The notes: a model not told the origin generated them from the sequence alone. A stretch of 64,000 nt of DNA from Microbacterium sp. SLBN-154 (GCF_006715565.1 NZ_VFNL01000001.1:1922001-1986000), one strand, 5' to 3'. Counted from the first letter of the stretch, positions 12,100-23,221 are shown. Numbers and translations are program-made.

Positions 12100-13045
12100 G
12101 TGTCTCCTGCGTCGTAGGCGGATCGAGAAGCGCCCAGCCCTCGGTGATCACTCGACCGTACAGGACATCGGGGTCCAGGCGGCGCAGCTCCTCGGCGAGG
12201 CACTCCCGGAGGCTCCGCCGGGGGAACGCGAGATCGTGCTGGGGCTGACCAGGCTGTGTGAGCAGCGCCACGGCGGGACTCGGTCGCTCCAGGACGACAT
12301 CACCGCTTTCACGCACGAGGGTCACCGACTTGATGCCGTGCGGCCACTCCGCGGTGGGGAGGTAGCCCCAGTCGACGGGCACATCGAGGGCGAGACGCAG
12401 CCATGCGGCGAGGAGCGCCGTAGAAGGCGAGTCTGACGCGCCACGGACGGTGATGCTCGTGACGGTCTCGAACGGCGGCTGATCGAGGATCGCCGCCAGC
12501 TGTTCCCGCCAGCGGGTGAGGCGGGTCCACGCGAGGTCGGTGTCCCCTGGCCGGTACTTCTCGCCGAGGGAGGCGACCCACGCCGACGGATCGGGCTTGG
12601 TTGCCGCATCGGTGATGCGTCGCTGAGCGATCTTTCCGATCGAGGTCTGCGAGGGGATGTCCGGGGTGTCATCCGGCCACCACACCACGACCGGCGCGTC
12701 CGGGAGAAGCAGCCCCGTGACGAGACTCTCGAGGTTCGTCGAGCCCGCCTCGCCGAGGGCATGCAGGGTCACGACCTCGCTGGCACCGGCATCGCCGCCG
12801 ACGCGGATCTGCGCGTCCAGCCGCGGCGGGGAGTCTTCACCATTCGTCATCACGACGATGACGCGCATCGGATGCTCACGCGAGGCGGCATTGGCGACGT
12901 CGATGACGTCTTCCTGAGCTCCCTGGCGGGTGACGATGATGAGGGTCAGGACGCGTCCGAGGGCGACCGCGCCGCCCTCCTCCCGGACGTTGACGAGGGC
13001 GCGCGAGATCTTGCTGACGGTGGTGTCGGGCAGGTCGACGATCAT
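12092..13045 (-). CDS. opcA: Glucose-6-phosphate dehydrogenase assembly protein OpcA
   Basis: Accessory protein required for full activity of glucose-6-phosphate dehydrogenase in cyanobacteria and actinobacteria. I start it at ATG 13045 (MIVDLPDTTVSKISRAL), which has GGAGG upstream and overlaps the zwf stop by four bases, giving 317 residues. Earlier in-frame starts lie inside zwf. Recognisable segments are VWWPDDTPDIPSQ near the middle and the C-terminal LRECLAEELRRLDPD. Its place between zwf and pgl supports the assignment. Confidence 0.94.
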   Translation of the reverse strand: MIVDLPDTTVSKISRALVNVREEGGAVALGRVLTLIIVTRQGAQEDVIDVANAASREHPMRVIVVMTNGEDSPPRLDAQIRVGGDAGASEVVTLHALGEAGSTNLESLVTGLLLPDAPVVVWWPDDTPDIPSQTSIGKIAQRRITDAATKPDPSAWVASLGEKYRPGDTDLAWTRLTRWREQLAAILDQPPFETVTSITVRGASDSPSTALLAAWLRLALDVPVDWGYLPTAEWPHGIKSVTLVRESGDVVLERPSPAVALLTQPGQPQHDLAFPRRSLRECLAEELRRLDPDVLYGRVITEGWALLDPPTTQETHD

Positions 13046-14634
13046 GGACGCCTCCAGGTGCGGCCGTCGCGGGCGAGCATCGCCTCGGCGGATTCCGGGC
13101 CCCATGAGCCCGGGGAATACTGCTCGAGCGGTCCCTCCTGGGCGGCCCAGAACTGTTCGATGGGATCGAGGATCCGCCACGACAGTTCCACTTCCTCGTG
13201 CCGAGGGAACAGCGGCGGGTCACCCAGCAGGACGTCGAGGATGAGGCGTTCGTACGCCTCGGGGCTCGCCTCGGTGAAGGCGTGGCCGTAGCCGAAGTCC
13301 ATCGTGACGTCTCGGACCTGCAGGCCCGCGCCCGGCACCTTCGACCCGAACCGGATGGTCACGCCCTCATCGGGCTGCACCCGGATCACCAGGGCGTTCT
13401 GGCCGAGACCCGAGGTCTGGTTGCGCGAGAACAGCAGTTCGGGTGCGCGTTTGAACACCACCGCGATCTCCGTGACGCGGCGCCCGAGACGTTTCCCGGT
13501 ACGCAGGTAGAACGGCACCCCCGCCCACCGGCGCGTGTTGACCTCGAGGGTGATGGCGGCGTAGGTCTCGGTGGTGGACTCGGGGTTCATCCCCTCTTCC
13601 TCCAGGAATCCCAGGACCCGTTCGCCACCCTGCCAGCCGCCGGCGTACTGACCGCGCGCGGTGGAGCGGGCCAGGTCTTCGGGCAGGGTCACCGCGGCGA
13701 GCACCTTCTCCTTCTCCGCGCGCAGATGCTGGGCGTCGAACGAGATCGGCTCTTCCATCGCGGTGAGCGCGAGGAGCTGCAGGAGGTGGTTCTGGATGAC
13801 GTCGCGCGCTGCGCCGATCCCGTCGTAGTAGCCGGCGCGACCGCCCACACCGATGTCTTCGGCCATGGTGATCTGCACGTGGTCGACGTAGTTGCGATTC
13901 CAGATGGGCTCGTACAGCTCGTTGGCGAAACGCAGGGCCAGGATGTTCTGGACCGTCTCCTTGCCGAGGTAGTGGTCGATCCGGAAGATCGAGTCGGTCG
14001 GAAACGCGCTCCGCAATGCGTCGTTGAGAGCCTGAGCCGAGGCCAGATCGTGTCCGAAGGGCTTCTCGATCACCACGCGCCGCCACCGCTCGGGGCGGTC
14101 GGCGGTGTCGTCGACGAGTCCCGATGCCTTCAGCTGCTCGGCGACGACCGGGAAATCCTTCGGCGGGATCGAGAGGTAGAACGCATGATTGCCCATGGTT
14201 CCACGCTCGGCATCGAGCTGATCCACCGTCTCACGCAGGCGACGGAACGCGTCGGCGTCGCCGAACTCGCCCGAGACGAACCGGATGCCTTCCAGCAGCT
14301 GCGCCCAGGTCTCCTCACGGAATTCCGTCCGGGCGTTCGCGCGCACGGCGTCGTAGACGACCTGGGCGAAGTCCTGGTCCTCCCAGTCGCGGCGGGCGAA
14401 ACCGACCAGCGCGAACCCCGGAGGCAGGAGCCCGCGGTTCGCGAGGTCGTAGACCGCGGGCATCAGCTTCTTGCGGGAGAGGTCGCCGGTCACACCGAAG
14501 ATCACCAGGGCGCTCGGCCCCGCGATGCGGTTCAAGCGCCGGTCTTCAGGGTCGCGGAGGGGATTGCTTCCGCGGGAGATCTCGACACCCGACGCTGCTG
14601 CGCCGCTGCTCGATCCGGGGATCTCGTCGGTCAT
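13042..14634 (-). CDS. zwf: Glucose-6-phosphate 1-dehydrogenase
   Basis: Catalyses the first, NADP-reducing step of the oxidative pentose phosphate pathway. The 530-residue protein has a nonconserved 35-residue N-terminal extension, then the dinucleotide-binding motif FGVTGDLSRKKLMPA and the active-site signature RIDHYLGKE (about 230). Length and motifs are normal. It lies 7 bases after pgi and overlaps opcA by an ATGA, so the enzyme and its assembly factor are translationally coupled. Confidence 0.98.
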   Translation of the reverse strand: MTDEIPGSSSGAAASGVEISRGSNPLRDPEDRRLNRIAGPSALVIFGVTGDLSRKKLMPAVYDLANRGLLPPGFALVGFARRDWEDQDFAQVVYDAVRANARTEFREETWAQLLEGIRFVSGEFGDADAFRRLRETVDQLDAERGTMGNHAFYLSIPPKDFPVVAEQLKASGLVDDTADRPERWRRVVIEKPFGHDLASAQALNDALRSAFPTDSIFRIDHYLGKETVQNILALRFANELYEPIWNRNYVDHVQITMAEDIGVGGRAGYYDGIGAARDVIQNHLLQLLALTAMEEPISFDAQHLRAEKEKVLAAVTLPEDLARSTARGQYAGGWQGGERVLGFLEEEGMNPESTTETYAAITLEVNTRRWAGVPFYLRTGKRLGRRVTEIAVVFKRAPELLFSRNQTSGLGQNALVIRVQPDEGVTIRFGSKVPGAGLQVRDVTMDFGYGHAFTEASPEAYERLILDVLLGDPPLFPRHEEVELSWRILDPIEQFWAAQEGPLEQYSPGSWGPESAEAMLARDGRTWRRP

Positions 14635-14641
14635 GAACGTC

Positions 14642-16264
14642 CTACTGGGCGGCTTCGAACAGGGAGAGGACCTCGGCCTGCGGGTCGGTCAGCGTGAGCG
14701 TCACGACCGGGCGGCCGTGACCGTCGGCCAGCACGCTCGCGTCACCGGCGGCCTGTGCCTGGATCAGCTGGCCGAAGGTGAAGGGGCGGCCGGGGATCTC
14801 GAGGTCGACATCGGTCTGCTCGAGGATCTGCAGGTACACCCCCGTCGCGGGCCCGCCCTTGTGGTACTGACCGGTCGAGTGCAGGAACCGCGGACCCCAG
14901 CCGAAAGTGGTCGGGCGACCGGAGTCGGCGGCGACCAGCTCGCGGAGACCCTGCAGCTGCGGCAGGTCGAGTCGGTTGACGTACGCCTGAATGGAGACGT
15001 AGCCATCGGCGGGAAGCTGCGCCCACAGGGCATCGAGCACGCCGGCGACCGTTCCGGATGCCGCGAGCGCGGGGTCGGAGACCCGCACCTCCACGCCGTC
15101 CAGGGTGAAGGCGGGTGCCGAAGGCTCCGGGCGTGCGTCGAGCAGACCGCGGGCGGCGGTCTTGGCCGACTCCACATCAGGCTGGTCGAAGGGGTTGATC
15201 CCCAGCATCCGTCCCGCGATCGCCGTGGCGTACTCCCACACCATGAACTGCGCGCCGAGCGAACCGCTGACGAGGATCTCGCCCTCGTGACGCTCACGCA
15301 GGTGGAAGGTGCCGGCCTCGTCGACCAGGCGCACGATCTGCAGGTCGTCGGGTCGGGAGTCGAGCTCAGGCGAGACGGGGAGGAGGACGACCGGGAGGAT
15401 GCCGGTGCCCTGCTTGCCGGTCGATTCGGCGATGAGCTGTTCGATCCAGTCGGGGAGTCCGACGATGTGGGTTCCGTCGGTGACCAGGCCCAGCTTGTCG
15501 CGTCGCGGGGTTCCCCCGGCGATCGCCGCGGCCAGGATGAGCGCGGGATTCTCGGGACTGTCGACGGCGACTTCGAGGAGCGTGGCCTCGGCTTCGTCGA
15601 GCAGCTCGCCGATGTCCACGCCCGCCAGCCCCGCCGGCACGAGGCCGAAGGCGGTCAGTGCCGAGTAGCGACCACCGACCTCGGGGTCGGCGTTGAAGAC
15701 GCGGTAGCCCTCGGCGCGCCCGGACTGATCCAGCGGCGATCCGGGATCGGTGACGATGACGATCCGCTCGGTCGGGTCGATCCCGAGGTCGCGGAAGGCT
15801 GCCTCGAAGGTGCGCTTGGCCGAGTCGGTCTCGACCGTCGACCCCGACTTCGAGGACACCACGAGCACGGTCTGCGAGAGGCCGCCGGCCTCGCTGTCGC
15901 CGTCGAGCGCCGCGAGAACCTGGCCGGGGGCGGTGGAGTCGAGGATCACCAGGGGGACCCCCGAGGTCTGCGCGATCACCTCGGGGGCGAGGGAGGAGCC
16001 GCCCATTCCCGCGAGCACCACGCGGGTGACTCCCCGCGAGCGCAGCTCGTCGCGAAGGGCTGTGATCTCGGCGACGAGCGGACGCGACACCGATACCGCC
16101 TGCACCCAGCCGAGGCGCTTGGATGCCTCGGACTCCGCATCCGGACCCCACAGCGACGCATCGCCGGCGGTGATCCCCGACGCGACCAGGCTGGCGACCA
16201 GGCCCGGGAGCGTCTCGTCGACGACGGACTTGACACGCCCCGAGAGGTGGATGTCGAAGCTCAC
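14642..16264 (-). CDS. pgi: Glucose-6-phosphate isomerase (SIS-type, actinobacterial)
   Basis: Interconverts glucose 6-phosphate and fructose 6-phosphate, linking glycolysis to the pentose phosphate pathway. The 540-residue protein has the SIS sugar-isomerase signatures [13 protein letters not shown] (about 107) and [11 protein letters not shown] (about 155). The rest does not resemble the long E. coli Pgi closely; this looks like the compact form found beside, or fused to, transaldolase in some bacteria. It overlaps tal by four bases (ATGA), consistent with that functional pairing. Confidence 0.93.
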   Translation of the reverse strand: MSFDIHLSGRVKSVVDETLPGLVASLVASGITAGDASLWGPDAESEASKRLGWVQAVSVSRPLVAEITALRDELRSRGVTRVVLAGMGGSSLAPEVIAQTSGVPLVILDSTAPGQVLAALDGDSEAGGLSQTVLVVSSKSGSTVETDSAKRTFEAAFRDLGIDPTERIVIVTDPGSPLDQSGRAEGYRVFNADPEVGGRYSALTAFGLVPAGLAGVDIGELLDEAEATLLEVAVDSPENPALILAAAIAGGTPRRDKLGLVTDGTHIVGLPDWIEQLIAESTGKQGTGILPVVLLPVSPELDSRPDDLQIVRLVDEAGTFHLRERHEGEILVSGSLGAQFMVWEYATAIAGRMLGINPFDQPDVESAKTAARGLLDARPEPSAPAFTLDGVEVRVSDPALAASGTVAGVLDALWAQLPADGYVSIQAYVNRLDLPQLQGLRELVAADSGRPTTFGWGPRFLHSTGQYHKGGPATGVYLQILEQTDVDLEIPGRPFTFGQLIQAQAAGDASVLADGHGRPVVTLTLTDPQAEVLSLFEAAQ

Positions 16265-17391
16265 TGAGCCGCCTCCTCGACGCTGGCGGGCGCCGCCTCG
16301 AGAGCCGCCGCCACCGTTCCCTGCAGCTCGTGCCAGGAGGCGATGAACTTCTCCACGCCCTCCTTCTCCAGAACATCGGTGACGTCGTCGAAGTCGACGC
16401 CGACGGCCTTCAGCTGATCGAAGACCGCGTGCGCGTCGGCGTAGTTGCCGGTGACGGTGTCGCCGGTCACCTCGCCGTGGTCGAAGGTGGCCTCGAGCGT
16501 CTTCTCCGGCATCGTGTTCACGGTGCCGGGCGCGACGAGCTCGGTCACGTAAAGGGTGTCGGGGAGGGCCGGATCCTTGACGCCCGTCGACGCCCAGAGG
16601 GGACGCTGGACGCGGGCTCCCGCCTCGAGGAGCGCGGTCGCGCGATCGGTCGCGAACTCCCGCTCGTACAGTTCGTACGCCAGTCGCGCGTTGGCCACGC
16701 CGGCTCGGGACTTCAGCGCCCGCGCCTCATCGGTGCCGATCGACTCGAGGCGCTTGTCGACCTCGGTGTCCACGCGCGACACGAAGAACGACGCGACGGA
16801 GTGGATGGCGGAGATGTCGTGCCCGGCCTCCCGTGCCTTCTCGATACCCGAGAGGTAGGCGTCGATGACGGCGGCGTAGCGCTCCAGGCTGAAGATCAGG
16901 GTGACGTTGACCGAGATCCCCTCCGCGAGCACCTCGGTGATCGCGGGAAGACCCGCGAGGGTCGCGGGGATCTTGATGTGGACGTTGGGGCGGTCCACCC
17001 GGTCCCACAGCTTCTTGGCCTCTGCCACCGTCGCAGCGGTGTCGTGCGCGAGGTCGGGGGAGACCTCGATCGAGACGCGGCCGTCGACCCCGTCGGTGGC
17101 GTCGAAGACCGGCCGCAGGATGTCGGCGGCCGAGCGGACGTCATCCGTCGTGATCTCGAAGATGGTGCGGTCGACGTCCGCCCCGTCGTCGGAGAGCGCC
17201 GTGACCTGCGCCTCGTAGTCCTCGCCCTTGGCGAGGGCGCCGGCGAAGATCGTCGGATTGGTGGTGACGCCGCTGACGTTGCGGCTCTCGATCAGACCGG
17301 CCAGGTTGCCGGATTCGATGCGCTGGCGGGACAGGTCGTCCAGCCAGATGCTGACGCCCTCTTCGACAAGACGTGCGGTGGGGGTGGTCAT
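16261..17391 (-). CDS. tal: Transaldolase
   Basis: Transfers a dihydroxyacetone unit between sugar phosphates in the non-oxidative pentose phosphate pathway. The 376-residue class I enzyme has [15 protein letters not shown] near the N terminus and the Schiff-base lysine in VHIKIPAT (about 145). I chose ATG 17391 because GAGGAG lies 7 bases before it; an ATG at 17421 would add ten unconserved residues. It is downstream of tkt after a 50-base gap and overlaps pgi. Confidence 0.97.
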   Translation of the reverse strand: MTTPTARLVEEGVSIWLDDLSRQRIESGNLAGLIESRNVSGVTTNPTIFAGALAKGEDYEAQVTALSDDGADVDRTIFEITTDDVRSAADILRPVFDATDGVDGRVSIEVSPDLAHDTAATVAEAKKLWDRVDRPNVHIKIPATLAGLPAITEVLAEGISVNVTLIFSLERYAAVIDAYLSGIEKAREAGHDISAIHSVASFFVSRVDTEVDKRLESIGTDEARALKSRAGVANARLAYELYEREFATDRATALLEAGARVQRPLWASTGVKDPALPDTLYVTELVAPGTVNTMPEKTLEATFDHGEVTGDTVTGNYADAHAVFDQLKAVGVDFDDVTDVLEKEGVEKFIASWHELQGTVAAALEAAPASVEEAAQ

Positions 17392-17441
17392 CAGGATCTC
17401 CTCAGTGCCTCGGGGGCTCAAGAGCGCGGTGGCTCGGTGGA

Positions 17442-19547
17442 TCAGTGGGCGGCGGCCGCGGCCGCGATGGTCTCACGGGCCGCCTCGACGACGGCCTCGG
17501 CGGTGATGCCGAATTTCTCGAACAGCGTCTTGTAGTCCGCCGACGCGCCGAAGTGCTCGATCGACACCGAGCGCCCACGATCGCCGACGATGCCGCGCCA
17601 GGGCAGGGCGATGCCCGCCTCGACCGAGACCCGAGCGGTCACGGCGGAGGGGAGCACCGATTCGCGGTAGGCCTCGTCCTGCTCGGCGAACCACTCCAGC
17701 GACGGAGCCGACACGACGCGGGCGTTCACGCCCTCGCCACGCAGCGTCTCGCGCGCAGCCACGGCCAGCTGCACCTCGGAGCCCGTCGCGATCAGGATCA
17801 CGTCGGGGCGTCCGTCAGGAGCATCGGCCAAGACGTACGCGCCGCGTGCGGCGCCGTCGGCCGAGGCGAGGGTGTCGCCCGAGGCTTCGCCCTCCCCACG
17901 CTCGAACACCGGGATGTTCTGACGGGTCAGTGCGAGGCCCGCAGGGCCGGCGTGGCGACGCAGCAGCTCCAGCCACACCACGGCGGTCTCGTTGGCGTCG
18001 GCCGGGCGGACCAGGGTGAAGTTGGGGATGGCGCGCAGCGCGGCGAGCTGCTCGATCGGCTGGTGCGTGGGACCGTCCTCGCCGAGCGCGACGGAGTCGT
18101 GGGTCCACACGAACAGCGACGGGATGTTCATCAGGGCGGCCAGGCGCACCGACGGGCGCATGTAGTCGCTGAAGATGAGGAACGTCCCGCCGAAGGCGCG
18201 GGTCGGACCGTGGAGCACGATGCCGTTGATGATCGCGCCCATCGCGTGCTCGCGGATTCCGAAGTGCAGTACACGGCCGTACGGGTCGCCCGACCACTCG
18301 TGCGTGGACCAGACCTCGGGGATGAAGGACTTGGCGTCCTTGATCGTCGTGAGGTTCGACTCGGCGAGGTCGGCGGAGCCGCCCCAGAGCTCGGGGAGCT
18401 GTGCGGCCAGGGCGTTGATGACCTGACCGGAGGCCGCGCGGGTGGAGACGTCCTTGCCGGCGGCGAACACCGGCAGAGCGTCGCGGATGTCACCGGGGAG
18501 CTCCCGCGCCTGGATGCGGTCCCAGAGGGCCTTGCGCTCGGGGTGGGCTGCGGCCCAGGCGTCGAACTTCTCCTGCCACGCGGTGCGCGCCGCGGCGCCG
18601 CGCTCTCGCAGCGAGCGGGTGTGGGTGAGCACGTCGTCGGGCACCTCGAACGTCTCGTCCGGGTTCCAGCCGAGCACCTCCTTGGTGGCGCGCAGTTCGT
18701 CGGCGCCGAGGGCCGAGCCGTGGATCTTGCCGGTGTTCTGCTTGCCGGGGGAGGGCCAGCCGATGATGGTCTTCAGGATGATGATCGACGGTCGGTCGGT
18801 CTCGCCCTTGGCCTGCTCGATCGCGTCGTAGAGCGCGGCGGCGTCTTCGACGTACTGTCCGGTCTTCTTCCAGTCGACCGTCTGCACGTGCCATCCGTAT
18901 GACTCGTAGCGCTTCGCTACGTCTTCGGTGAAAGCGACGTTGGTGTCGTCCTCGATCGAGATCTGGTTGGAGTCGTAGATGACGACCAGGTTGCCGAGGT
19001 TCTGGTGCCCCGCCAGCGACGACGCCTCGGATGTGACGCCCTCCTGCAGGTCTCCATCGGAGGCGATGACGTAGATGTGGTGGTCGAAGGGGGATTCGCC
19101 CGCCGGGGTCTCGGGGTCGAACAGCCCGCGCTCGAAGCGCTGCGCATAGGCGAAGCCGACCGAAGAGGCCAGGCCCTGTCCGAGCGGACCCGTGGTGATC
19201 TCCACGCCGTCGGTGTGACCGAACTCGGGGTGACCCGGGGTCTTCGACCCCCAGGTCCGCAGCGCCTTCAGATCGTCGAGCTCGAGCCCGAAACCGCCGA
19301 GGTACAGCTGCACGTACTGCGTCAGCGAGCTGTGGCCGGCGGAGAGGATGAAGCGGTCACGGCCCGGCCAGTGCGTCTCGGCCGGGTCGTGGTTCATCAC
19401 CCGCTGGTACAGCAGGTACGCCGCCGGGGCCAGGCTCATCGCGGTGCCGGGATGACCGTTTCCGACCTTCTCCACGGCGTCCGCCGCCAGGACTCGGGCG
19501 GTGTCCACCGCGCGTCGATCGATCTCTTCCCACCGCAGTGCCGACAC
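17442..19547 (-). CDS. tkt: Transketolase
   Basis: Thiamine diphosphate enzyme that moves two-carbon units between sugar phosphates. GTG 19547 is chosen because conserved family sequence begins there ([14 protein letters not shown]), giving 701 residues, the normal length; the longer open frame upstream has no family resemblance. Motifs are [19 protein letters not shown], the ThDP-binding region [12 protein letters not shown] with [10 protein letters not shown], and in the pyrimidine domain [15 protein letters not shown] weak GAAAGG precedes the start. It is the first gene of the pentose phosphate operon. Confidence 0.96.
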   Translation of the reverse strand: MSALRWEEIDRRAVDTARVLAADAVEKVGNGHPGTAMSLAPAAYLLYQRVMNHDPAETHWPGRDRFILSAGHSSLTQYVQLYLGGFGLELDDLKALRTWGSKTPGHPEFGHTDGVEITTGPLGQGLASSVGFAYAQRFERGLFDPETPAGESPFDHHIYVIASDGDLQEGVTSEASSLAGHQNLGNLVVIYDSNQISIEDDTNVAFTEDVAKRYESYGWHVQTVDWKKTGQYVEDAAALYDAIEQAKGETDRPSIIILKTIIGWPSPGKQNTGKIHGSALGADELRATKEVLGWNPDETFEVPDDVLTHTRSLRERGAAARTAWQEKFDAWAAAHPERKALWDRIQARELPGDIRDALPVFAAGKDVSTRAASGQVINALAAQLPELWGGSADLAESNLTTIKDAKSFIPEVWSTHEWSGDPYGRVLHFGIREHAMGAIINGIVLHGPTRAFGGTFLIFSDYMRPSVRLAALMNIPSLFVWTHDSVALGEDGPTHQPIEQLAALRAIPNFTLVRPADANETAVVWLELLRRHAGPAGLALTRQNIPVFERGEGEASGDTLASADGAARGAYVLADAPDGRPDVILIATGSEVQLAVAARETLRGEGVNARVVSAPSLEWFAEQDEAYRESVLPSAVTARVSVEAGIALPWRGIVGDRGRSVSIEHFGASADYKTLFEKFGITAEAVVEAARETIAAAAAAH

Positions 19548-19646
19548 CCGGGCCGCCTTTCTCGAAGGTGCGTCCCGACGCCAGGCAATCCACGCCGAAG
19601 ACCGGTGAGGTTCAGGGGATTGGGCGCGGGGCGCGCGTGTGGCTTC

Positions 19647-19652
19647 AGCATA
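19647..19652 (-). promoter_or_regulatory. Candidate -10 box of the tkt operon
   Basis: On the minus strand TATGCT lies 99 bases upstream of the tkt GTG, in the 258-base divergent region shared with ctaB. No clear -35 can be named. Confidence 0.4.
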
Positions 19653-19763
19653 GCGAAGCGGCACATCCGAGCGAGCGACTGTGACAGGCCGCGACGGGGG
19701 GTTGACATCCGCGGACATTCGCGACAGCTGCCTCGCGCCGGACGGAGCCCGCGCGCCATGACC

Positions 19764-19769
19764 TAGACT
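19764..19769 (+). promoter_or_regulatory. Candidate -10 box of ctaB
   Basis: TAGACT lies 36 bases before the ctaB ATG. The short leader that follows contains two CTCGAG hexamers and a GGGGGA ribosome site. A TTGACA at 19703-19708 is too far upstream to be its -35. Confidence 0.45.
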
Positions 19770-19805
19770 CGAGGGGGACTTTCTCGAGGCTCGCAACGGG
19801 GGACG

Positions 19806-20732
19806 ATGGACATCTCAACGGCCGCCGGTGGCGCGATCACGCGTCACCGCCCGTCTCCGGGTCGTACCATCCGTGCGTACATCGCGCTGACCAAGCCTCG
19901 CGTCCTCGAGCTGCTGCTGGTCACCACGGTCCCGGTGATGATCCTCGCTCAGAACGGACTGCCGAACCTCTGGCTCGTCCTCGCGACCGTGATCGGCGGC
20001 TCGCTGAGCGCCGGGTCGGCCGCGGCGTTCAACATGTACCTCGACCGCGACATCGACGCCCACATGCAGCGCACCGAGAACCGTCCCCTGGTGACGGGGG
20101 AGGTCACCCCGCGCGGGGCGCTGGTGTTCGCCTGGTCGCTCGCCGTGGCATCCACTCTCTGGCTCCTGGTGACGACCAATCCGCTCGCCGCCGGCCTGTC
20201 GGCGGGTGCGATCTTCTTCTACGTCGTCATCTACACGATGATCCTCAAGCGCCGCACCGAGCAGAACATCGTCTGGGGCGGCATCGCCGGGTGCTTCCCG
20301 GTGCTGATCGGATGGACCGCGGTGACGGGGTCGCTGTCGTGGACGCCGTTCGTGCTGTTCCTGCTGGTGTTCCTGTGGACGCCGCCGCACTACTGGCCGC
20401 TGTCGATGAAGTACCGCGGTGACTACGCGGAGGTCGACGTGCCGATGCTCGGCGCGACCCGCACCGGCTCGCAGGTCGGGCTGCAGGTGATCCTCTACGC
20501 CTGGGCGACCGTGGCGTGCTCGCTGCTGCTGATCCCCGTCGCCGGGATGGGACTCGTCTACACCGTGTCGGCTGTGGTGTTCGGCGGCTGGTTCATCTAC
20601 GAGTCGCACCGCCTGTACAACCGAGCGGTTCGTGGCACCGAGCCGCGACCCATGCGCGTCTTCCACGCCTCGATCTCGTACCTCACGCTGCTCTTCGTCG
20701 CGATCGCCGTCGACCCGCTCCTGCCCTTCTGA
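19806..20732 (+). CDS. ctaB: Protoheme IX farnesyltransferase (heme O synthase)
   Basis: UbiA-family integral membrane prenyltransferase that adds a farnesyl group to heme B, giving heme O for the aa3 cytochrome oxidase. The 308-residue protein has about nine hydrophobic segments and the two Asp-rich motifs: [19 protein letters not shown] (about 77-95) and the second, DYAEVDVPM, after [15 protein letters not shown]. It is divergent from tkt. ctaA, the next step, is 1.2 kb away on the other strand, so heme O and heme A synthesis are neighbours but not cotranscribed. Confidence 0.96.
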   Translation: MDISTAAGGAITRHRPSPGRTIRAYIALTKPRVLELLLVTTVPVMILAQNGLPNLWLVLATVIGGSLSAGSAAAFNMYLDRDIDAHMQRTENRPLVTGEVTPRGALVFAWSLAVASTLWLLVTTNPLAAGLSAGAIFFYVVIYTMILKRRTEQNIVWGGIAGCFPVLIGWTAVTGSLSWTPFVLFLLVFLWTPPHYWPLSMKYRGDYAEVDVPMLGATRTGSQVGLQVILYAWATVACSLLLIPVAGMGLVYTVSAVVFGGWFIYESHRLYNRAVRGTEPRPMRVFHASISYLTLLFVAIAVDPLLPF

Positions 20733-20840
20733 CGCGCGGCGCGCCTCCTCCCGCGCGTCGGTGCCGCGGGGATCGAGCGTGCCACGGTTCGTTCGCGATA
20801 TTCCGGCCGTGTGGAGGGCGATCGCCGAGTCTGAGAGGGC

Positions 20841-21791
20841 GTGAACCTCTCCTCCCCAACCGCTGACACCAGCGAGTCCTCCCCAGATTCGTCGCGGGCG
20901 CCCGGGCGGATGCGGCTCGGCAGCGAGGATCGTGGCGTGATCACTTCGAAGACGGCGAGGCAGTTCGATCAGATCGAGCGGATATCCCTTGCACGCGGCG
21001 GCGTCGTGCGGACCGCACGGCTTCTCGAAGAAGGGGTGAGCCGGCACACGCTGGCCACGGCGCGAGAGTCGGGTCTGCTGCTTCCCCTCCGTCGAGGATG
21101 GGTCGCTACGCCCGGCGCCGACGCGGAACTGGTTGCCGCCGCCCGATGGGGCGTCGTGCTGGCCTGCGTGACATCCGCCCGTCGTCACGGGCTCTGGGTG
21201 CTCGAGGAGGATCGCGCGCATGTGGCGTGCGCTCCCCATGCCACCGGCGCACGGCCCGATCGTGCAACGGTGCACTGGGCGAGGCCGCCGGTGCCGCGGC
21301 ATCCGGACGACCTCGTCGACCCCCTTCCGAATGCTCTCGTGCTCGCTGCGTCGTGCCTCCCCCGCGAGGAGGCGCTCGTCATCTGGGAATCGGCCTTTCG
21401 ACTGCGGATGATCGATGCGACGGTTCTCGGGCGGATGGCCCTCCCGCCCGCCTCTCGAGAGTTGCTGGCCCTCGCCCGCCCCTTCTCAGACTCGGGCTTG
21501 GAGACGCTCTTCATCGTGCGGCTGCGCTGGCTTCCGGTCGCCATCACACCCCAGGTCTGGCTGGCCGGGAAACCCGTCGACTTCCTCATCGGCGATCGAC
21601 TCGTCGTCCAGATCGACGGCAGTCACCACGTCGGCGCGCAACGCGCCCGGGACAACGCCCACGACGCTGAGCTGATGCTCCTCGGCTACCACGTCCTTCG
21701 CGTCGGCTACGCCGAGATCGTCGAAGACTGGCCCGCCGTGCAGCGACGAATCCTCGATGCGGTCGCGCAGGGCCTGCACCTCGCTCGCTGA
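20841..21791 (+). CDS. Predicted DUF559-like nuclease with N-terminal winged-helix region
   Basis: The 316-residue protein is not a named enzyme. The first half (about 40-130) resembles the winged-helix region of AbiEi-like proteins (RGGVVRTARLLEEGVSRHTL...LRRGWV). The C-terminal 100 residues look like a DUF559/Vsr-type PD-(D/E)XK nuclease: GLETLF, then KPVDFLIGDRLVVQIDG, then RDNAHDAELMLLGYHVLRV. The GTG start has GAGAGGG before it; ATG 20910 and GTG 20937 are alternatives. Such single genes are frequent in actinobacteria and no antitoxin or methylase partner is adjacent, so a defence or toxin role would be guesswork. Confidence 0.7.
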   Translation: MNLSSPTADTSESSPDSSRAPGRMRLGSEDRGVITSKTARQFDQIERISLARGGVVRTARLLEEGVSRHTLATARESGLLLPLRRGWVATPGADAELVAAARWGVVLACVTSARRHGLWVLEEDRAHVACAPHATGARPDRATVHWARPPVPRHPDDLVDPLPNALVLAASCLPREEALVIWESAFRLRMIDATVLGRMALPPASRELLALARPFSDSGLETLFIVRLRWLPVAITPQVWLAGKPVDFLIGDRLVVQIDGSHHVGAQRARDNAHDAELMLLGYHVLRVGYAEIVEDWPAVQRRILDAVAQGLHLAR

Positions 21792-21950
21792 CACGGAGAT
21801 CTCCCTCCGCGCGGCCACCCTCGACCGATGCGTCCGAGGTTCGGCGAATCGCCGAGGAAGGGACGGAGGAAAGCGTGGGACGAACGAACAGCGACGCGCC
21901 CGCGAGGGTGGGAGGGCGCGGGGGCAGGAAGGCGGGGCAGGGAGGCGGGA

Positions 21951-23099
21951 TCAGGCGCCGACGCCGGCGCGAGCCTCCGACGCGTCACGCGTGTCGACGG
22001 GCACGCCGCCGGTCACCGGTCGGGTCAGGTGAAGCACCACCGCGGTCATGGCTGCCGCCGTGAGCGCGGCGAGGACCATGTGGATGCCCACTGCGAGGAT
22101 CGGCAGGCCGTTCCGGGCCTGGAAGAGCCCCACGGCGATCTGGATCAGCTCTGCCCCGAGCAGGATGATGCTCCATCGTGCGAGGAGAGGGGTGCGGTCG
22201 CGTTGCCGCCATGCGCCGACGACGAGGGCGATCGTCAGAGCGAACAGCACGTAGCTGGGCCATGCGTGGATGTGCTCGAGGAGTTCGGCGTCGAACCCGC
22301 TCCTGCCGGCGTCGGCGTCGCCCGAATGCGGGCCGGCCCCGGTGGTCAGGATGCCGAAGACGATCGTGACAGTCATGGCCGCGACCGCGGCTCTGGTCGT
22401 CCAGCGCAGCCACGCGGGGACGGCGGTTTCGCGTGGCAGATCGGGGCGGTTCATCCGGACGAGGAAGGCCGCGGTGACGCACACGAGGACGACGGAGACG
22501 ACGTAATGGAAGCCGACGATGAACGGGTTCAGACCCGTCAGCACCGTGATCCCCCCGACGAGAGCCTGCGCGACGACACCGATCAGCACCACCCAGGCCA
22601 ACATCACGAGGTCCTGCCGCGTCGACGTCGTGCGGACGGAGCGGATCGCAGCCGCGATCACCGCGGCGAGCAGGACGCCGTTGGCGAGCGGTCCCGCGGG
22701 GATGTCGAGGGCGATGCCGAGCGCCAGGGCTGCTCCCGCGCCCGCGATTCCGCCGGCAGCGAACCACAGGGTCGGCGCGAGTGCTCGGCGACCGCCGGTT
22801 CGCAGCACGATCAGAAGGACGACGGCCAGCGCGAGGATCCCCACGACGCCGGTGAGCGTGCGGTTCCCGAACTCGATCACGCCGTGGATCCCCATCTCGG
22901 GCGTGGGGACGATCGAATCGGCGGTGCACCGCGGCCAGGTGGGGCAGCCGAGCCCCGAACCGGTCAGCCGCACGGCCCCGCCGGTGCCGATGATGAGGAC
23001 CTCGGCGACGAAGGACAGCCACGCGAAGACGCGGAGAGGACGACTCATGCCATCAGGCGCACGGCGCGGGCGAGTCGACACGGGCGCGGGCGCGGACAT
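21951..23099 (-). CDS. ctaA: Heme A synthase (COX15/CtaA)
   Basis: Membrane enzyme that oxidises the C8 methyl of heme O to give heme A. The 382-residue protein has eight predicted membrane segments, the first-loop cysteine pair in [10 protein letters not shown] and conserved heme-ligand histidines, for example in [13 protein letters not shown] 23099 is preferred over 23048 because AGGAGGT sits 6 bases upstream. It is divergent from sufB and its 3' end faces the DUF559-like gene across 159 purine-rich bases that show nothing else. Confidence 0.95.
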   Translation of the reverse strand: MSAPAPVSTRPRRAPDGMSRPLRVFAWLSFVAEVLIIGTGGAVRLTGSGLGCPTWPRCTADSIVPTPEMGIHGVIEFGNRTLTGVVGILALAVVLLIVLRTGGRRALAPTLWFAAGGIAGAGAALALGIALDIPAGPLANGVLLAAVIAAAIRSVRTTSTRQDLVMLAWVVLIGVVAQALVGGITVLTGLNPFIVGFHYVVSVVLVCVTAAFLVRMNRPDLPRETAVPAWLRWTTRAAVAAMTVTIVFGILTTGAGPHSGDADAGRSGFDAELLEHIHAWPSYVLFALTIALVVGAWRQRDRTPLLARWSIILLGAELIQIAVGLFQARNGLPILAVGIHMVLAALTAAAMTAVVLHLTRPVTGGVPVDTRDASEARAGVGA

Positions 23100-23164
23100 G
23101 CGGGGACCTCCTGGGTCGGATGCCGCCGGGCGCCCGGCGCGGGCCGGGGGGAAGGCGGAACCTG

Positions 23165-23221
23165 TAGAATCGAGGGGTTCGGTCGCGCGCCCTCGGGCGC
23201 AACCCCTTCTGAACAGTTTAG
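23165..23221. promoter_or_regulatory. Divergent ctaA/sufB control region with palindrome
   Basis: TAGAAT at 23165-23170 is a possible -10 toward sufB, and TAAACT (complement of 23215-23220) one toward ctaA. Between them lies an inverted repeat with outer arms 23173-23179 (AGGGGTT) and 23201-23207 (AACCCCT), and inner arms GCGCC/GGCGC around CTCG. It is followed by the near-palindrome CTGAACAGTTTAG (23209-23221). A regulatory role is inferred from position. Confidence 0.4.

Noticed and set aside
19548..19805. Non-coding RNA in the largest intergenic gap
   Set aside because: The 258 bases hold candidate promoters for tkt and ctaB but no conserved RNA fold or terminator that I can recognise.
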